This document shows positions 15,779 to 16,806 of a DNA stretch of 16,806 nt, piece by piece. Where the stretch lies: positions 1 to 16,806 of the forward strand of contig JAEYYL010000019.1 in the NCBI GenBank assembly GCA_023430825.1. The letters run 5' to 3'. The notes under the pieces were generated by a model. It saw only the letters and a program-made list of their open reading frames with translations, made no database searches and was not told the origin of the DNA. This DNA comes from Verrucomicrobiota bacterium. Lineage in GTDB: Bacteria; Verrucomicrobiota; Verrucomicrobiia; Opitutales; Opitutaceae. Position numbers and translations under genes: made by a program. The first letter of the stretch is position 1, and every line of letters starts with the position of its first letter.

Positions 15779-15781
15779 CTC
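15725..15781. other. Probable chimeric junction between two genomes
   Basis: To the left, plus-strand CGT/GGT/CGC codons encode the Arg/Gly tail of the disordered protein. To the right, the minus strand encodes a Thr/Ala linker (TSTTTTAAPTTTTAA) of a secreted coiled-coil protein. The same bases can be read either way, so the breakpoint is hidden inside this low-complexity tract. Neither gene has its proper C-terminus, and coding strand, codon preference and taxonomic flavour all change here. Confidence 0.75.
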
Positions 15782-16576
15782 GCGCTGCACGATGAGCGAG
15801 GTGAGGTTGGCCTCCTGGGCCTCCAGCTCCCTCGACTCGGTCAGGAGCGCGTCGATGCGCAGCTCGAGCTGGGCCTGGACCTCCGCCTGCCGGGCCCGCA
15901 TGCCCTGCGCCTCGGCCAGGTCGGCGTCGGCCTGGACCCTGAGCTCGTCGATGCGGACCTGGGCGGCCTCGAGCTCCCCGCGGGTCGACGCCAGCTCGGC
16001 CTCGGCCCGCTGACGATCGACCATCACCGAGTGGTCGTAGAGCGAGACGTGGCGGATGAGCGCGTTCATGCGCCCGAGCGTCTGGGGGTCCTTCGCGGCG
16101 AGCATCTGGGTCGCGCTCTCGCGCTCGGGCTGCATGTACGCCCCGACCGCCCGCTCGGCAGCGAGGTCCTTGGCCACCCGCACCTGCTCCTCGGCGTCGA
16201 CGACCCGTCGGCGCATCGAGGTCAGCTCGCCCTCGATGCGCTCCTGCTCGGCCGCGGCGTCGGCCGCCGCAGCCTCGAGCTCGGCGACGCGGGCGTCGAT
16301 GCGGGCCAGCTCGGCCTTGAGCTCGACGTCGGAGGCGTTGAGCTCGTCCAGCTCGCGGTCCACCTCGCCGGAGCGGGCCTTGGTCTTCTCGCGCTCGGCC
16401 TTCTCCTTCGACGCGGGATCGGAAGGCCCCTGCGCCCCGGCGGGCAGCACGGTCAGCACCAGCAGCGAGGCGACCACCGCCAGCAGCGACAACCGGCGCC
16501 GGCGACCACCGCCGCGACGGCGCGCGGCACCGGAGCGGACGTGGTGGGTGGCGGGCGGTCGTTCGAGCAGGGGCAC
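15725..16576 (-). CDS. Secreted coiled-coil cell-wall protein, C-terminus missing
   Basis: About 284 N-terminal residues of an actinobacterial-style secreted protein are present. A very basic leader (RRRGGGRRRR, about 19-28) precedes a signal helix (LSLLAVVASLLVLTVLPAGA) with cleavage likely around residue 48. Residues 55-267 are two long Glu/Ala/Arg-rich coiled coils (EKAEREKTKARSGEVDRELDEL to LLTESRELEAQEANLTSLIVQ) around a less regular middle (GAYMQPERESATQMLAAKDPQTLGRMNALIRHVSLYD). This resembles the N-terminal coiled-coil part of EnvC/RipA-type peptidoglycan-hydrolase proteins in Acidimicrobiia. In those an M23, NlpC/P60 or similar catalytic domain follows a Thr/Pro linker; here the linker starts (about 270) and the sequence is cut by the junction. 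The open frame continuing to 14612 is not real. The start is GTG 16576. A GTnAC triple repeat lies 40 bp upstream. Confidence 0.7.
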
Positions 16577-16615
16577 GGCTACGCGAACCTCGAAGGGTGC
16601 GGCCCCGCCCGCAGG

Positions 16616-16638
16616 GGTGACACCGTAACAAAGGTCAC
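16616..16638 (-). promoter_or_regulatory. Triple GTnAC repeat, MtrA-like site
   Basis: Read on the minus strand this is GTGACC-ttt-GTTACG-gt-GTCACC, three tandem copies of GTnAC(C/G), 40 bp upstream of the coiled-coil gene start. MtrA, the actinobacterial response regulator controlling cell-wall hydrolase genes, binds paired GTnAC half-sites. The link is inferred from recalled consensus and from the neighbouring gene type. The outer copies also form a GTGAC/GTCAC dyad. Confidence 0.4.
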
Positions 16639-16682
16639 GCGCTGAGGGAAGGGTTCGTCGCGATCCGTGGGTCCGAGGTCGC

Positions 16683-16775
16683 TCAACGCGGTGAGATCAG
16701 CAGCTGCACGACGAACGCCCCGATGATGGCGACGCCGCACGCCAGCGACAGCAGGATCAGCTTCCTCGTGCTCAT
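16683..16775 (-). CDS. Possible 30-residue membrane peptide
   Basis: ATG at 16775 to TGA at 16683 encodes MSTRKLILLSLACGVAIIGA plus ten more residues (FVVQLL then ISPR). A basic start and one continuous hydrophobic helix of about 22 residues make a plausible single-pass micropeptide. It could equally be the N-terminal remnant of a longer membrane-anchored protein ended early by a stop, or chance. TAGGGT, a -10-like hexamer, lies about 13 bp before the ATG on that strand. The gene is in the actinobacterial segment, about 105 bp upstream of the coiled-coil gene on the same strand. Confidence 0.35.
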   Translation of the reverse strand: MSTRKLILLSLACGVAIIGAFVVQLLISPR

Positions 16776-16806
16776 GGTGGCGTCCACCCTACCGGCGGGT
16801 GGGCCG

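Noticed and set aside
14612..16576. A 654-residue secreted coiled-coil protein with a C-terminal membrane-like domain
   Set aside because: Beyond about residue 284 the frame is the antisense of the RGG gene; the apparent Ala/Val/Gly-rich tail is an artefact.
14609..16645. A 678-residue RGG fusion protein
   Set aside because: Residues after 15778 are the antisense of the coiled-coil gene and have no protein-like character.
1..16806. CRISPR arrays, tRNA, rRNA, phage or toxin-antitoxin modules
   Set aside because: No regularly spaced direct repeats, cloverleaf or rRNA-like conserved stretches, integrase or paired small ORFs were seen on either strand.

Overview
The window is GC-rich DNA (by eye about 65-70%). 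From the left end to about 15.75 kb it reads as one bacterial genome. Dense short-spaced genes, outer-membrane-type proteins (a C-terminal-Phe barrel candidate and an AsmA-like DUF748 protein), C-rich start-codon leaders with almost no Shine-Dalgarno motifs and the mix of families fit a Gram-negative Verrucomicrobiota bacterium, probably near the Opitutaceae. That assignment rests on recalled family resemblance, not on a search. The last kilobase (about 15.78-16.81 kb) looks like DNA from a different, actinobacterial (Acidimicrobiia-like) source.

Layout. Bases 1-126 are a perfect-ended inverted-repeat element (MITE-like) at the window edge. A 23-bp palindrome containing an exact TATAAT lies before a PhzF-family gene that is broken by one missing base. 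Next come a probable outer-membrane protein (DUF6268-like) and a convergent Cys-containing hypothetical gene. Positions 2820-7363 hold a tightly packed plus-strand cluster: a MocR/GntR-aminotransferase regulator, a GT39-like membrane glycosyltransferase, a DJ-1/PfpI protein and an EamA exporter, with two 4-bp stop/start overlaps. From 7399 to 12490 the minus strand carries a 50-residue DUF3309-like membrane peptide, a DUF819 membrane protein, a YkgJ-type cysteine-cluster protein and a large DUF748 (AsmA-like) envelope protein. Divergent from the last are a YiiD-type thioesterase and an exported hypothetical protein. These converge, through two look-alike hairpins that probably act as back-to-back terminators, on a dimeric all-alpha dUTPase-like gene.

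From 14609 a Pro/Ala- then Arg/Gly-rich (RGG) disordered protein runs rightward. It stops making sense at about 15.78 kb, inside a low-complexity CGT/GGT-rich tract. Beyond that point the coding strand flips to a secreted coiled-coil cell-wall protein of actinobacterial style, entering from the right and losing its C-terminus at the same tract. The simplest reading is a chimeric join, most likely an assembly artefact, between two genomes at a shared repetitive stretch. The actinobacterial piece carries a GTnAC-type triple repeat resembling MtrA sites upstream of its gene.

I found no CRISPR array, rRNA, tRNA, integrase or defence cassette. I do not see a convincing undescribed multi-gene system. 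The observations most worth following are the chimeric junction, the operator-like palindrome, the terminal element and the MocR-centred cluster.
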